From Bacteroidota bacterium (lineage in GTDB: Bacteria > Bacteroidota > Bacteroidia > Bacteroidales > VadinHA17): DNA of 16,607 bases. A program made the translations under genes and the position numbers. Each line of letters opens with the position of its first letter. The stretch's first letter is position 1. Of the stretch, positions 1 through 8,200 are shown one piece after another. The stretch spans positions 1 through 16,607 of the forward strand of contig JAKLFN010000024.1 in the NCBI GenBank assembly GCA_022711195.1, written 5' to 3'. The notes beneath the pieces are model-generated. The model was not told the DNA's origin, did not search any database, and worked only from the letters and a program-made list of their open reading frames with translations.

Positions 1-1206
1 TTCCTTAATTTCTTTTAAAAACAATGTTGCAGGGCCTCCGTCGATGGCACGGTGGTCGTATGTAAGTGAGAGTCCCATAAAGGGAACAAATACGAACTGG
101 TTATTCCATATCTCTGCAGGTCTGTGAGTTATCGTACAAACTCCCAGAATTGCTGCCTGTGGAAGATTAATAACCGGAGTGAACATTTCGACACCATAAT
201 TTCCCAGGTTGGATACTGTAAAGGAGGCGGCAGTGCTTTTAATAAGCTCAGGGTCGATGCTTCCCTTACGTGATGCGTCGGCGACAGCTTTTAATTCGGC
301 TGACAGCTGCCTTATATCCATTGTATCAGCATTTTTCACTGCCGGGACCATCAGTCCTCTGGGTGTATCGACAGCTATGCCGAGGTGGACCCTGTTAAAT
401 GTTTTTATTGTTTCTCCGAGGAAGTGGGCGTTTGCTTCAGGATTTTTCTCAAGAGCTCTGATAACGCACCAGCAAACCATATCATTTAGAGTGATGTCTT
501 GTTTTTCCCTTCCGGTAGCAAGTCCTTCCTTAATTTTTTTCCTAGCATCGAGAAGCCTGCGCACATCAGCGCTCATATGATGCGTTAGCTGGGCAGAGTT
601 CTGCAGGGATGCATGCATTGCTCTGGCAATTATCTTCCTGACATTGGATAGAGGTTGTTCAGAATACTCTTCTCCCGATTTTTTTGAAAGGGTCTTTGCA
701 GAGGTTTTTGCGGGAACAGCATTTTCTATATCGCTGACGACTATCCGGCCGTTAGGTCCTGAACCGTGGAGAAGGAGGTAATCTATTCCTTTATCTTCGG
801 CCAGCTTTTTAGCCCTGGGTGAGATCCTTACCCTTGAATCGCCCTGTTTTATGATGTTATGCTTGTCGGCCTGTTTCACCGGAGTCTGTTCTTTTGCTAT
901 TGAGGGAACAGTAGCTGTCGTTTCGTTTCCAGTTAAACCTCCGGGGAGGAAAGGGGCAGTGGACTCACCTGGTTGTCCGATCACTGCAACATTAATAAGG
1001 ACAGGGACTTCTGCACCATCGTCGAAAAATATCTCCAGGAGTGTCCCGTCGGCAGGTGATTCGAGGTCAAAGGAGGCTTTGTCCGTCTCATAGGAGAACA
1101 GGAGGTCTCCGGTTTTCACCTTGTCGCCCGGACGTTTAAACCATTTTGTGATGATACAGGTTTCAACTGACTGTCCCTGTTTTGGCATTAATACTGGTGT
1201 GGGCAT
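1..1206 (-). CDS. 2-oxo acid dehydrogenase E2 subunit (dihydrolipoamide acyltransferase), 3' end outside window
   Basis: This is the acyltransferase core of a pyruvate or related 2-oxo-acid dehydrogenase complex in the cytoplasm; it moves the acyl group from lipoyl-lysine to CoA. I translated 402 codons from ATG at 1206 to the edge without a stop. An N-terminal lipoyl domain (about residues 1-78) carries the lipoylation motif ETDKASF with K43. A peripheral subunit-binding domain (about 124-162) contains RISPRAKKLAEDKGID. The catalytic domain (about 185 onward) ends with the hallmark DHRAIDG at 384-390, giving H385 and D389 as catalytic residues, so only a few C-terminal residues are missing. 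An in-frame stop at 1219-1221 with no start between fixes the ATG. It is the first gene of a leftward transcript, divergent from the GntR gene. The acyl substrate (pyruvate, acetoin or branched-chain) cannot be told; no E1 or E3 gene is in view. Confidence 0.93.
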   Translation of the reverse strand, partial: MPTPVLMPKQGQSVETCIITKWFKRPGDKVKTGDLLFSYETDKASFDLESPADGTLLEIFFDDGAEVPVLINVAVIGQPGESTAPFLPGGLTGNETTATVPSIAKEQTPVKQADKHNIIKQGDSRVRISPRAKKLAEDKGIDYLLLHGSGPNGRIVVSDIENAVPAKTSAKTLSKKSGEEYSEQPLSNVRKIIARAMHASLQNSAQLTHHMSADVRRLLDARKKIKEGLATGREKQDITLNDMVCWCVIRALEKNPEANAHFLGETIKTFNRVHLGIAVDTPRGLMVPAVKNADTMDIRQLSAELKAVADASRKGSIDPELIKSTAASFTVSNLGNYGVEMFTPVINLPQAAILGVCTITHRPAEIWNNQFVFVPFMGLSLTYDHRAIDGGPATLFLKEIKE

Positions 1207-1228
1207 ATTTGTTGCTTGTTAGTTGTGT

Positions 1229-1313
1229 GTTGCATGTTGCAAGTTGCAAGTTGCAAGTTGCATGTTGCAAGTTGCTGTATAACCTGTAACTTGAAACTTG
1301 CAACCTGTAACTT
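1229..1313. repeat. Heptamer repeat with inverted arm (potential long hairpin)
   Basis: Six tandem heptamers of the type GTTGCAA/GTTGCAT run from 1229 to 1270, followed by GTTGC. After a short gap the same heptamer family returns inverted at 1281-1313. Arms 1241-1273 and 1281-1313 match at 27 of 33 positions, with a 7-nt loop. The element lies 34 nt upstream of the E2 start, inside its probable 5' leader. It is the same repeat family as the array at 2176-2292. Confidence 0.85.
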
Positions 1314-1391
1314 TAAAAATCTTAACATGTTATAATAAGTAGAACAAATCTTATATCCTAAAAAATATATCTCATTATAAATCAGAGGATA

Positions 1392-1423
1392 CAAAAATAT
1401 GTAAAATAACTTGTATTTACAAG
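1392..1423 (-). promoter_or_regulatory. Candidate Bacteroidota-type promoter for the E2 gene
   Basis: Read leftward, TATTTTTG at 1399-1392 matches the Bacteroidota -7 consensus TAnnTTTG exactly. A CTTG at 1423-1420, one mismatch from the -33 TTTG, stands 20 nt upstream, within the usual 19-21 nt spacing. The -33 box lies in the right arm of the palindrome at 1409-1424. A start near 1385 would give a leader of about 180 nt containing the inverted heptamer repeat. AT-rich sequence makes chance matches likely. Confidence 0.35.
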
Positions 1424-1424
1424 T
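1409..1424. promoter_or_regulatory. Perfect palindrome, candidate GntR operator
   Basis: ACTTGTA-TT-TACAAGT is a perfect inverted repeat with 7-bp arms and a 2-nt spacer, 33 bp before the GntR start codon. HutC-type GntR regulators bind short palindromes, and this one resembles the TTGTATATACAA class I recall for TreR-type members of that group. Autoregulation plus control of the divergent E2 gene and the downstream fucosidase genes is inferred from position only. I saw no second full copy elsewhere in the window. Confidence 0.55.
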
Positions 1425-1441
1425 AAAAATTAATATATTTA
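1410..1441 (+). promoter_or_regulatory. Weak candidate promoter for the GntR gene
   Basis: CTTG at 1410-1413 and TATATTTA at 1434-1441 each differ by one base from the Bacteroidota -33 (TTTG) and -7 (TAnnTTTG) elements, with a 20-nt spacer. The -33 box is in the left arm of the palindrome, a mirror image of the leftward promoter. The transcript would start about 10 nt before the ATG, which is short. Support is weak because the region is very AT-rich. Confidence 0.25.
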
Positions 1442-1456
1442 CAAAAATTATTGAAA

Positions 1457-2173
1457 ATGGGGCCTGTTAAGAGTATACCGCAGCACAGGAAACTTTATGA
1501 AATACTGAGGAAGCATATTGCTGAGGGTGTTTACAGGGAGGGTGATCTTTTGCCATCAGAAAATGAGCTTTGCAAGCTTTATGGTATGACAAGGCCTACA
1601 GTTAGGCAATCACTCGCCACCCTTGCCGGCGACGGATACATAATAAAACACCAGGGCAAAGGCAGCATTGTCCATCAGCTGCCAGGAGAAATCGGCATTC
1701 TTTCCGTCGCAGGAACAACTTCTGCAGTCGGAAACCGTAACCTGAAAACAAAAATTATAGTCCGACCTGTGCTAATACCCTGGCCGGAAAATTTCATGTT
1801 CCCTCTTTCAGAACTTGAGAAAGAATCAGGATGTATATACATGGAGAGGCTCCGTCTACTGGATAATGTCCCTATATTTTACGATATCAGCTATATAGCG
1901 AATGTCAACCTTCCCAGGATTACATCGCGGCAGTTTGAGAACAGGTCTCTCTTCCAGACTTTAAGAGATCATTATGGCATAGAAATAAAGGGCGGTGAGC
2001 AGCGTATAAAAGCTATTCCCTCTTCATCAAGAATAAGCAGCTTTCTGAAGCTTAAAAAAGGAGAACCGGTGCTGCATCTTGAAAGAAAAATGGAGACAAA
2101 TAATATCGGTTTGTTCCTCTATTCATCTATATACTGCAATACAGGGAAATATTCTATCTTCGGAAGGTTTTAG
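1457..2173 (+). CDS. GntR-family transcriptional regulator (HutC/UTRA type)
   Basis: A cytoplasmic DNA-binding repressor of 238 residues, normal for the HutC subgroup. The N-terminal winged helix-turn-helix (about 8-74) shows the GntR signature LPSENELCKLYGMTRPTVRQ, followed by LAGDGYIIKHQGKGS. The C-terminal part (about 78-236) has the UTRA ligand-binding pattern, with YMERLRLLDNVPIFYDISYI and, later, GEPVLHLER. UTRA domains usually sense a sugar phosphate or related small metabolite. An in-frame TTG lies two codons upstream at 1451; ATG at 1457 is preferred as the normal start codon. The gene sits just downstream of a perfect palindrome, its likely operator, and just upstream of the GH29 and oxidoreductase genes on the same strand, so a role in controlling this carbohydrate locus is likely. 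The effector is unknown. It is flanked on both sides by heptamer repeats. Confidence 0.9.
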   Translation: MGPVKSIPQHRKLYEILRKHIAEGVYREGDLLPSENELCKLYGMTRPTVRQSLATLAGDGYIIKHQGKGSIVHQLPGEIGILSVAGTTSAVGNRNLKTKIIVRPVLIPWPENFMFPLSELEKESGCIYMERLRLLDNVPIFYDISYIANVNLPRITSRQFENRSLFQTLRDHYGIEIKGGEQRIKAIPSSSRISSFLKLKKGEPVLHLERKMETNNIGLFLYSSIYCNTGKYSIFGRF

Positions 2174-2175
2174 TG

Positions 2176-2292
2176 GGTTGCAGGGTGCAGGGTGCAGGTT
2201 GCAGGTTGCAGGTTGCAGGTTGCAGGTTACAGGTTGCATGTTGCATGTTGCAGGTTGCAGGTTACAGGTTGCATGTTGCAGGTTGCAGGTTG
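2176..2292. repeat. Tandem heptamer array (GGTTGCA)16
   Basis: Sixteen complete 7-bp units run without any insertion or deletion from 2176 to 2287, followed by a partial unit. The consensus is GGTTGCA; variants change only unit position 1 (G or T), 3 (T or G) or 5 (G or A). The array begins 3 nt after the gntR stop codon and ends 17 nt before the GH29 start, so it fills nearly the whole spacer. The strict register suggests growth by slippage or unequal exchange. Readable frames through it encode only low-complexity repeats and are not genes. Confidence 0.95.
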
Positions 2293-2309
2293 TTTTAAAT
2301 TAGGACTTT

Positions 2310-3653
2310 ATGAGGAGAAGAGAAATGATTAAAGCAGCTGCTTTATGCGCTGCGGCACCACTAATTAATAGTAATTTAATTGGCGCGGCCGGCAATCTAA
2401 ACTACGGAGAGTCATCATACATGCCGGTCAGGAGATTTGGCGACGGGCGTGACTGGTTCTTTGACAGGAGATTCGGGATGTTCGTTCACTGGGGCTTATA
2501 CGCAATACCCGGATGGCATGAACAGCATCAGTGGAGAGCCAGGGTGCCCAGAACTGAATATATAAAACTTGCAGAAAAATGGAATCCTGAGAAGTTTGAT
2601 CCGGGGAAGTGGCTTGATCTGATGGAAGAGGCCGGTATGAAATACCTTACTGTAACTGCCAAGCATCATGATGGATTCTGCCTCTGGGATACCCGCCAGA
2701 CGGTTTTCAATACAATGAACACACCTTATAAAAAAGATATTATAGGTATGCTTGCCGACGCCTGCCATGCCAGGAGAATTCCACTCTGCATATATTATTC
2801 TATAGCCGACTGGAATCATCCCAACTACCCTAACCAGGGCAGGCATCATGAGCTTCCGAAGCCTGAACCGGGAGATGTTCCTGACTGGGACAGATATATG
2901 TTTTTTCTGAAAGAACAGGTAAGGGAGCTATGTACCAATTATGGAAAGATCCATGGTTTCTGGTGGGACATGAATGTTCCGCAATATAAAGATCCGTCGG
3001 TCAATGAAATGATCCGGCGACTTCAGCCGGAAGCAGTAATAAACAACCGTGGCTTCGACGATGGTGACTTTGGAACTCCAGAGCGCGATTTTGATTCTGC
3101 ATCTGCAGAGGCCCGGACACTTGAAAGGCCCACAGAAGCATGCCAGTCGGTGGGCATGGAGAGCTGGGGCTACAGGATCGATGAAGATTATTACAGCGAT
3201 TTTCACCTTCAGGCCAGCATCGACAGGTACCTGGCACGCGGGGCTAACTACCTCCTCAATGCAGGACCCGACGCTTCAGGGCGTATCCCCGATGAAGCAT
3301 CTTCTATATTTAAGCGACTGGGAAAATGGTATGCTTCGGTGAAAGAATCGTTTGAAGATACAGAGCCTGTACCTGAGCTTATTGCATCGAAGGATATATT
3401 TGTAACCCGACGGGGTGAAAACACTCTTTACCTGCATTTTTATAAGAGTGCGGCAGGTGATGGATTTAAGCTGAAGCCTCTTGACACTCTGCCCCGCAGG
3501 GCACTTCTTCTTAATAATAAGAAAGAGGTAGAATGTATTGTCAACCTGTCACCCGGCGATCACCAGGAGCAAAAGAAATATCTCAGGCTGAGAAAACTTC
3601 CAGTTAATGAAATGCAGGGGAAGGTCATGGTTGTAAAACTTGAATTCTGAAAA
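2310..3653 (+). CDS. Alpha-L-fucosidase, glycoside hydrolase family 29, Tat-exported
   Basis: A retaining exo-glycosidase removing terminal alpha-L-fucose. The 447-codon frame closes with TGA a few bases after the last residues LEF. Near the N-terminus FGMFVHWG (55-62) and AKHHDGFCLW (117-126) are GH29 hallmarks. HGFWWDMN (215-222) places the likely nucleophile at D220. NNRGF, ESWGYR (284-289) and NAGPDASGRIP (317-327) complete the TIM barrel; roughly 350-446 is a small C-terminal beta domain. The acid/base is less certain; E276 in RPTEACQS is a candidate. The N-terminus has RRREMIK followed by an Ala-rich hydrophobic stretch, fitting a twin-arginine signal. An in-frame TAG at 2301 rules out a longer start; ATG at 2310 keeps the arginine pair. 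It follows the regulator gene and precedes the oxidoreductase gene, but a long inverted repeat separates it from the latter. The linkage cleaved cannot be read from the sequence. Confidence 0.93.
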
Positions 3654-3679
3654 CTGAGTACCATCCGATATGTTTTTTT

Positions 3680-3771
3680 GCAACAAAGACTCTAAGGCAC
3701 AAAGTCGCACCAAGATTAAATCATTGAAGAAAAATGCTTTGTGAGCCCTGGTGTCTTTGTGTCTTAGTGGC
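3680..3771. repeat. Imperfect 35-nt inverted repeat between GH29 and oxidoreductase genes
   Basis: The left arm (3680-3714) carries GCAACAAAGAC and GGCACAAAG; the right arm (3737-3771) is its approximate reverse complement, with GTGTCTTTGTGTCTTAGTGGC-like sequence, and a 22-nt AT-rich loop lies between. The arms share a CACAAAG-type motif that I recall as a common intergenic repeat in Bacteroidota and other bacteria. The transcript could fold into a long imperfect hairpin, which may act as a partial terminator or stabiliser of the GH29 mRNA. No T-tract follows immediately. Confidence 0.7.
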
Positions 3772-3889
3772 GATTACATTTTTTAACTTTTCGAAGCGGA
3801 CTTAAAATTGTTTTTTGAAAGAAAATCTTAATTTTAAATGTCGAAATAATATTGCCTTTCACTCATTAATAATTAAAGACAAAGATTTC

Positions 3890-5212
3890 ATGGAAAACAC
3901 TAAGAGACAATGGTCAAGACGTCAGTTTCTGACAGCTGCAGCTGCGGGCGCTGCAGGTATGGCAGTACTTCCCCATCTGACAGGTTGTACATCAAAAGCC
4001 GGAGACGGCACTATCCGCCTTGGGTTTATCGGACTGGGGCGACAGGCAATGTCGCTGCTGAACGGATTTATCCAGATATCAGGGGTTACCGTACTTGCCG
4101 GCTGTGATGTTTACGGCGTAAAGCGGTCACGATTTGAGAAGAGGGTCAATGCTTTCTATACCAAGGCAGGACGCGAGGTAAAAGTCACGACCTGTGAAAA
4201 TTATCAGGATATCCTAAAGAGGAAAGATATTGATGCTGTCGTAATTGCTGTGCCTGACCATTCTCATGCTATGATAGCCATAGCCGCCTGCAAGGCAGGA
4301 AAGGATATATATCTTGAGAAGCCGATGACATTTACAATAAAGGAAGGGCAGGAGCTTGTGAAGGCAGTAAGAGACAATAATATTGTTTTCGGCCTGGGGA
4401 GCCAGCAGCGGTCGAGCAAAGAGTTCCAGCATGCTGTTAAACTTGTTCAGTCGGGTACCCTTGGTGCTATTGCAACCGTTAATGCCTATGTGGGAGCGCC
4501 TCCAAAGCCTTATGATCTTCCTGAGGAGCCGGTACCTTCTGATCTTAACTGGGATCTCTGGCTCGGGCCTTTGAATGTTCCTGTACATTTCAACAGCCAG
4601 CTCAATCCGCCGATCACACTCGATCCTGAGAAGAACGAGGAGATATGGGGTGCCTGGAGGTGGTACAAGGAGATGGGCGGCGGTTTTACGACCGACTGGG
4701 GAGCTCACATGTTCGACATTGCGCAATGGGGACTTGGAATGGACAAGAATGGACCAGTAGAAATATCTCCGATAGGTGACGGGACTGAATTCATGTCCTT
4801 TAAATATGCCAATGGAACAGTAATGACATCAGAGCCTTTTGATGAGAAGAAGACCAAAGGAGTTAAGTTCTGGGGTGAGAAGGGCTGGATAGAAGTAGCC
4901 AGGGGGTATTTCAATGCTTCTGATCCTGCATGGCTTCTTCCTGAGAGCGAAACAAAAGTCGACGGGCCATATGAGACAAGGGTACCTCACCAGGCCAATT
5001 TTATAGAGGCAGTAAGGTCGCGCAAGGATCCTGTTGTACCTGTTGAGGTGGGTCACAGCAGCTGTCTGGTGTGTACTCTGGGCAACATTGCCTGTGAGCT
5101 GAAACGTACAGTTAAATGGGATCCTGCAACGGAGACCTTTGTTGATGATACCGACGGTGCAGCTACAAAGCTGATGCATTATGAGTACAGGAAACCGTGG
5201 AAGCTGGTCTAA
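3890..5212 (+). CDS. Gfo/Idh/MocA-family oxidoreductase, Tat-exported, probable lipoprotein
   Basis: An NAD(P)-dependent sugar oxidoreductase-type protein of 440 residues. The N-terminal Rossmann fold starts with IRLGFIGLGRQAM (42-54) and continues to the YLEKPMT motif (141-147), whose lysine is the conserved one of the family. The C-terminal alpha/beta domain contains GGGFTTDWGAHMFDIAQWGLG (near 263-283); its histidine H273 is a likely active-site residue. The leader has SRRQFL (9-14), an Ala-rich core and LTGC with C33, which reads as a Tat signal ending in a lipobox. ATG at 3890 is chosen because it puts the arginine pair near the N-terminus; a longer frame from 3815 adds 25 residues unlike any leader. 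Export via Tat suggests that it folds with its cofactor before secretion. Some secreted relatives are NAD-dependent glycosidases (GH109), but I see no motif that proves this. Last gene of the plus-strand block. Confidence 0.9.
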   Translation: MENTKRQWSRRQFLTAAAAGAAGMAVLPHLTGCTSKAGDGTIRLGFIGLGRQAMSLLNGFIQISGVTVLAGCDVYGVKRSRFEKRVNAFYTKAGREVKVTTCENYQDILKRKDIDAVVIAVPDHSHAMIAIAACKAGKDIYLEKPMTFTIKEGQELVKAVRDNNIVFGLGSQQRSSKEFQHAVKLVQSGTLGAIATVNAYVGAPPKPYDLPEEPVPSDLNWDLWLGPLNVPVHFNSQLNPPITLDPEKNEEIWGAWRWYKEMGGGFTTDWGAHMFDIAQWGLGMDKNGPVEISPIGDGTEFMSFKYANGTVMTSEPFDEKKTKGVKFWGEKGWIEVARGYFNASDPAWLLPESETKVDGPYETRVPHQANFIEAVRSRKDPVVPVEVGHSSCLVCTLGNIACELKRTVKWDPATETFVDDTDGAATKLMHYEYRKPWKLV

Positions 5213-5238
5213 GACTTGACTTAAGTTATTAGATTAAC

Positions 5239-5277
5239 CTGCCTGCAATGACAATATTTTATAAGTCATGCAGGCAG
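5239..5277. terminator. Bidirectional terminator between convergent genes
   Basis: CTGCCTGCAATGAC (5239-5252) pairs with GTCATGCAGGCAG (5265-5277), leaving one bulged base and a 12-nt AT-rich loop. It lies between the stop codons of the convergent oxidoreductase (5212) and LamG protein (5285). T-rich sequence follows the right arm (ATTTGTTTT) and an A/T-rich stretch precedes the left arm, so it can serve both directions. Confidence 0.8.
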
Positions 5278-5284
5278 ATTTGTT

Positions 5285-8200
5285 TTACCATTTTACGATT
5301 GTATTCACCCGGGTTATTTGTTCTATCCTTCCTGCAGGATCCACGATGACACTTCCTCTGCTAAGGTCAGTGCCTTCGGGCACTTTAAGTAAGATGTTGG
5401 TCCATTTTGGCCTTAAATCGAGCGGTGCTTCAAGAGGAGATACAGGCGCCGTTGCAACAAGTTTTCCAGTGGCATCCCTGAGCTCAAGTGTTGTAGCCGG
5501 CGTTGGTGCTGCTCCCAGGCTGTGAACCCTTACTGTCACCTCATTACCGGTAATTTTGATGTCCTCATGTCCTATACCAAGGTCAGGTCGCTGCCAGTAT
5601 CCTTTGTCTGCCGGTTTTACAAGCTCCAGAGATACAATATTATATCTACGGGGTGAGAAAATGAGGGTCACAAACTCGCCACGGTTCAGTTCAATTGTGC
5701 GCTCTGTAATCTCGCTATCGGCAACCTGGTCGTCGTTAGTGTCGATACCCTGCCGGACTCGCCATTTACCAGGTTTTATATCCCATACAGTCATGTCGGC
5801 ATTAACCGGCTTCGTGTCTAGGTTGTATGCAATTATCTGCAGGCTGTCGGGAGCAGCCGTTGACACAAATATTGCGGCACTTTCGTAGTTTGCCGGGGCT
5901 TTGAATTTCCAGCTTACATAGTTCAGGGGATAAAGAATGTTCAGTCTTGTAAGTGCTATACCTCCCAGTCGATCTTCCTGTATAACGGGATTATAAGGTG
6001 AAGTACGGTCTATCCAGACACTTCCTTCAGTATTTATATATTCGCGTAATCCCAGGTTTGTTATTTCATCCCTGTAAGTTTTTGCCAGACTCTCTTTGTC
6101 AAAGGTTCTGAGAACCGGATCTGTGCGGTTCACAGCTTTGAGGTATTTGCTGTCACCAGTGATCCTGTAGGCTGCATAAAAGACTGAAACTGGGCTTTCA
6201 CCTCCGCCCATGCCCATTGATGGCTTATCCTCGTCGGTAGCAAAATTCAATTCAGTTGTCAACCTTCCATTGTGCATATGTGCAATCAAACCATCTGCAA
6301 TTTCAACGATCATCTTTTGCAATTTTGGATTGCCGTTGTACCGGCTTACAAGGAAAGATGTCTGAAGAACATTGTATGACCGGGTTACTGACCACTGCCA
6401 TGGATCCTCAGTGGTAATGCGGGTACCGCTGTAATATCTCGATCGGAAATGCCTGTGTCCGGCAGAATTTATTGCAGTAACGTTCTCAAGCATTCGTTGT
6501 GAAGTTTCCATACCTCTTTCCATATACAATGGATTTCCGTAGTCAAGGAGCTGCAAGGCACCTACAACCTGCATCCCATCTTCGAGTGCATGGAGCTCAT
6601 CGGTAAAAATAGTTGCCAGGCCGTTTGTTACAAGAGGAAGACTTTTTTGCTTCAGGTTGGCATAATAGGGTGCCCTCTCCTGGTCAAAATAGGCTGTCAT
6701 GTGCAGACGAAGAGATTCATATACTTTTTCAGGTTCAATTCCCAGGAAATTGGCCACCGGCCACAGGTTTACCAGGTCGCCGTCATCTGACAGACCACCG
6801 CCAAATTCACCATTCGCTATTTGTCGCTTATCGATGTAATACATGATAACGCGTGCGAAATGACGCAGGTACTCGGTTTGCAGAAATGCCCATTCAGGAA
6901 TTCCTTCAGGACATTTGGCTATTTTGTAATCGGGTTTATCCTGCCTTGACATTGAATACTTGTAGGTTTTCCCAAGCCAGTGATCCGGACTTACTGAAAG
7001 AAGGTCGTTGCAGTCAGCAGTAAAACGGTTGTAAAGGTTAAGTCGGGGTGTTCTCGGACCTTCTTCCACAATATGTGCATACAGGTCACGGACTTCTGTA
7101 AAACGGTCCAGTTCGTGTTCGGGACGGGCCTCCTCTTTTGTTTTATACACCAGTTTTATCCGTGTTCCCTCAAGCAGGGCAGGAGTGAGATCGGCTCCTG
7201 CACCGGCAATGGAAATGTAAAGGATCCTGTCCTTCGGCAGAACGCGGTCGCGTGTGTCGATCCAGATTATTGGCGAATCGCCTGGTAGGACTGAGAAGCT
7301 GAAATCGGCCAGGTCACGCATCTGCCAGAGCGGATCTTTTACACGGATATTGACAGGGAACAGTCCGTTGTGCGTTGGCTTTACCTTCATTGAAGGAAAT
7401 CTAATCTCAATACCGTCGAGTCCGGCATCAGTGTTAACGGTGTAAGGGATTAAAATATGAATGAAGGGATATGAATTCCCTGGTAAGCTTGCAGGAATGT
7501 TCCTTCCTTTGAACCCGGAAGTTATTCCCAGCATCATTGAGCATTCATCGGAAGGATATCTTCCACGTATAAATGATGCCACATCTTCCAGAGGTTTACT
7601 GTTAAATTCAGCAGGAGCAGGTGTGAGGATAAAGTTTTCACTCAATGTTTCGGAAGGTGCATGCCCCTTGTTGACATAATAGACATCGAAAGAACCGATA
7701 GGTTCCTCTATCAACGCATTGTCAAAACGTATTGTACCTCCTCTTTGGACCTCACTCAGTCGCTGGTACGACTTTATCTGTTTCTGAGTACGTATACCGA
7801 ATGTTGTGTCACGTCTGAGGCTGTCTTCAAGTGTAAGCTGCCCCCATGCTTTACCCCAGATTTCGATCTGGTTCCAGGGTTCATCGGGGAGCCTGAATCT
7901 GACTGTCTGACCCGATGCTGAGTAGCAATCCCAGTCAGGCAGGACAAAGTAGTCATATCTCCCTGGCAGACGTGACATATTGTAAACACCCGGCCAGGTT
8001 GTTTCCCTTATTCCGTCGTTGGCTTTCCAGTACCAGCGGTTTATATCGATAGCATCATGGATCTCGACTTTTCTTACAATGGATTCTGACGAAGGAAGCA
8101 ATGGAGGAGGAGGATTAGGAAGGTTCCATCCGTTACGCAGCCACCAGGCATCACGCCAGCGTCGCTCCTTCAGGTCGCGTAACAGCGGTGGAAGGTTCTC

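Noticed and set aside
209..1093. Two rightward frames (209-580 and 851-1093)
   Set aside because: They are antisense to the E2 gene, whose lipoyl and DHRAIDG motifs prove the leftward frame.
1188..1394. 68-residue leftward frame across the heptamer block
   Set aside because: It overlaps the E2 start and translates the repeat into low-complexity LQLATCN-type sequence; no independent coding evidence.
1451..1459. TTG start for the GntR gene two codons before the ATG
   Set aside because: An ATG is available in frame and only two residues differ; the HTH domain is complete from the ATG.
2176..2292. Possible CRISPR array
   Set aside because: The units are 7 bp and contiguous, with no unique spacers and no cas genes nearby.
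2079..2303. 74-residue rightward frame overlapping the end of gntR and the heptamer array
   Set aside because: It is out of frame with gntR and consists mostly of the repeat read as LQVAGCR; an artefact of a 7-bp period.
3815..3889. 25-residue N-terminal extension of the oxidoreductase
   Set aside because: It would bury the twin-arginine signal inside the protein; the ATG at 3890 gives a normal Tat leader.
4214..4726. 170-residue antisense frame inside the oxidoreductase gene
   Set aside because: Fully covered by a well-supported gene with clear motifs; no recognisable domain in the antisense product.
3890..5212. Assignment of the oxidoreductase to GH109
   Set aside because: Tat signal and length fit, but the GH109-type motif I would expect was not found; DWGAH fits other Gfo/Idh/MocA branches.
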